From assembly GCA_947497675.1 (NCBI GenBank), contig CANMHY010000030.1, forward strand, positions 1 to 7,300: a stretch of 7,300 bases of DNA, read 5' to 3'. Below the pieces are notes generated by a model. That model made no database searches. It saw nothing but the letters and a program-made list of their open reading frames with translations, and was not told the origin of the DNA. The first letter of the stretch is position 1. Each line of letters opens with the position of its first letter. Source of the stretch: Alphaproteobacteria bacterium. GTDB taxonomy: Bacteria; Pseudomonadota; Alphaproteobacteria; 16-39-46. A program made the position numbers and the translations under genes. Below are positions 6,959 to 7,300 of this stretch, piece by piece.

Positions 6959-6977
6959 AAACAGCTCTCCTAAAAAC
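6953..6977 (+). repeat. Short direct repeat spanning the channel gene's stop codon
   Basis: TCCTAAAAAC occurs at 6953-6962 and again at 6968-6977, exactly 15 bases apart. The first copy contains the TAA stop of the outer-membrane channel gene. A looser third copy (CCTCTAAAAAG) follows at 6987-6997. It may be an old small duplication in the 3' untranslated region. No function is apparent. Confidence 0.35.
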
Positions 6978-7023
6978 CCGAATCTTCCTCTAAAAAGTTC
7001 TTACTTTCAGACTTTAAAAAAAA

Positions 7024-7052
7024 TTTAAATAGGATTTCCCTTATTATATGCT
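7024..7052 (+). promoter_or_regulatory. Candidate promoter of the tRNA-Phe gene
   Basis: TTTAAA (7024-7029) and TATGCT (7047-7052) are separated by 17 bases, and each matches the sigma-70 consensus in four of six positions. An overlapping TATTAT (7042-7047) is a better -10 but lacks a matching -35. Transcription from here would give a leader of roughly 35 bases before the tRNA. A separate promoter is expected because the tRNA lies 136 bases past the exporter operon, but the boxes are modest. Confidence 0.35.
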
Positions 7053-7072
7053 AGACACAATCCTTTTTTTTT
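7031..7072 (+). terminator. Possible weak intrinsic terminator after the exporter operon
   Basis: AGGATT (7031-7036) pairs with AATCCT (7059-7064), and the right arm leads into a T9 run (7064-7072). The stem is short, the loop is 22 bases, and the structure overlaps the proposed tRNA promoter. It would end transcripts coming from the exporter genes before the tRNA, but it is much weaker than a textbook terminator. A competing pairing, TTTCCCTT (7035-7042) with AAGGGAAA (7079-7086), cannot coexist with it. Confidence 0.3.
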
Positions 7073-7094
7073 AATAGAAAGGGAAAGGCTACGT

Positions 7095-7163
<69 letters not shown>

Positions 7164-7170
<7 letters not shown>

Positions 7171-7188
7171 TTTTTAAGAGATGGTGCC
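7164..7188. repeat. Inverted repeat made from the tRNA-Phe 3' end
   Basis: GGCACCAT (7164-7171), which comprises the last acceptor bases, the discriminator and the CCA of the tRNA plus one base, is exactly mirrored by ATGGTGCC (7181-7188) across nine bases. In the precursor RNA this hairpin would compete with the acceptor stem. It is not followed by a T run on either strand, so it is not a typical terminator. It could be a remnant of insertion or duplication at the tRNA end, a processing signal, or chance. Confidence 0.5.
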
Positions 7189-7204
7189 ACTCCCAAAAAA
7201 AAGA

Positions 7205-7300
7205 TTGACATCTTCTCGCCCCTAAAGAGGAGAGATTCCTTAACAAGCTGGTCTATACCCATCTTTGTCCAAATTCAGTAAAAAAGAGGTATTTTTAGAA
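7205..7300 (-). mobile_element. Probable right end of an IS200/IS605-family (TnpB) element, cut by the window edge
   Basis: Read on the minus strand, this region ends GGAATC-TCTCC-TCTTTAG-...-GATGTCAA. This matches the layout I know for right ends of IS200/IS605 (IS1341-like) elements: GAATC, an imperfect hairpin around a CTTTAG loop, then GATGTCAA at the tip. On the plus strand TTGACATC (7205-7212) is followed by TCTCGCCC (7214-7221), CTAAAG (7222-7227) and AGGAGAGA (7228-7235), then TTCC. The arms pair around TAAA, with two mismatches (C7221/A7228, G7218/A7231). In TnpB systems this end also encodes the 3' scaffold of the guide (omega) RNA, with the guide taken from the flank beyond TCAA, here below 7205. 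A 19-codon open minus-strand stretch ends with TAA at 7240-7242. It could be a tnpB 3' end, but I do not recognise its residues. The body would lie right of the window; it may be intact or a relic. Confidence 0.6.

Noticed and set aside
7240..7299. Minus-strand 19-codon stretch as a definite tnpB C-terminus
   Set aside because: Its position just before the presumed right-end hairpin fits, but the residues match no TnpB ending I recognise and it is too short to call.

Overview
The window comes from a Gram-negative bacterium. It encodes HldE, an enzyme of lipopolysaccharide inner-core heptose synthesis, and an exporter that ends in an outer-membrane lipoprotein channel. The tRNA-Phe sequence (GGACTGAAAATCC anticodon arm, GGCGG T stem) and the NodT-type channel have an alphaproteobacterial flavour. 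The AT-leaning base composition would suit a host-associated alphaproteobacterium such as a Holosporales-like lineage. That placement is inference and not firm.

Layout, left to right. Positions 1-292 hold no gene: an AT-rich stretch with A/T runs and a long inverted repeat, then a cluster of palindromes and short repeats that look like a toxin-antitoxin operator. Positions 293-912 encode a type II toxin-antitoxin pair, a Phd/YefM-type antitoxin and a PIN-domain (VapC) toxin, joined by an ATGA stop/start overlap and visibly AT-richer than what follows. A well-formed promoter at 1010-1038 drives hldE (1075-2535). After a 147-base gap comes a tight four-gene operon (2683-6958): an FtsX/DevC-like ABC permease, its ATPase, an HlyD-type periplasmic adaptor and a NodT-type outer-membrane lipoprotein. 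The spacings are 3 bases, then two ATGA overlaps. Together these four proteins make a complete MacAB-TolC-like or DevBCA-like tripartite exporter that would span both membranes. Its substrate cannot be read from the sequence.

A complete tRNA-Phe(GAA) gene lies at 7095-7170. Just beyond it, from 7205 to the window edge, is a sequence that closely resembles the right end of an IS200/IS605-family (TnpB) transposon read on the minus strand. In such elements this end is also the 3' scaffold of the guide (omega) RNA. If so, the element's body lies off the window to the right and its guide segment would read into the tRNA-Phe flank. This edge is the least ordinary part of the window.

Everything else is recognisable as known families, and I see no convincing new multi-gene defence or metabolic system. 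The uncertain points are the permease start codon (a non-ATG start fits its ribosome binding site better), the regulatory role of the palindromes, and whether the transposon end belongs to an intact element.
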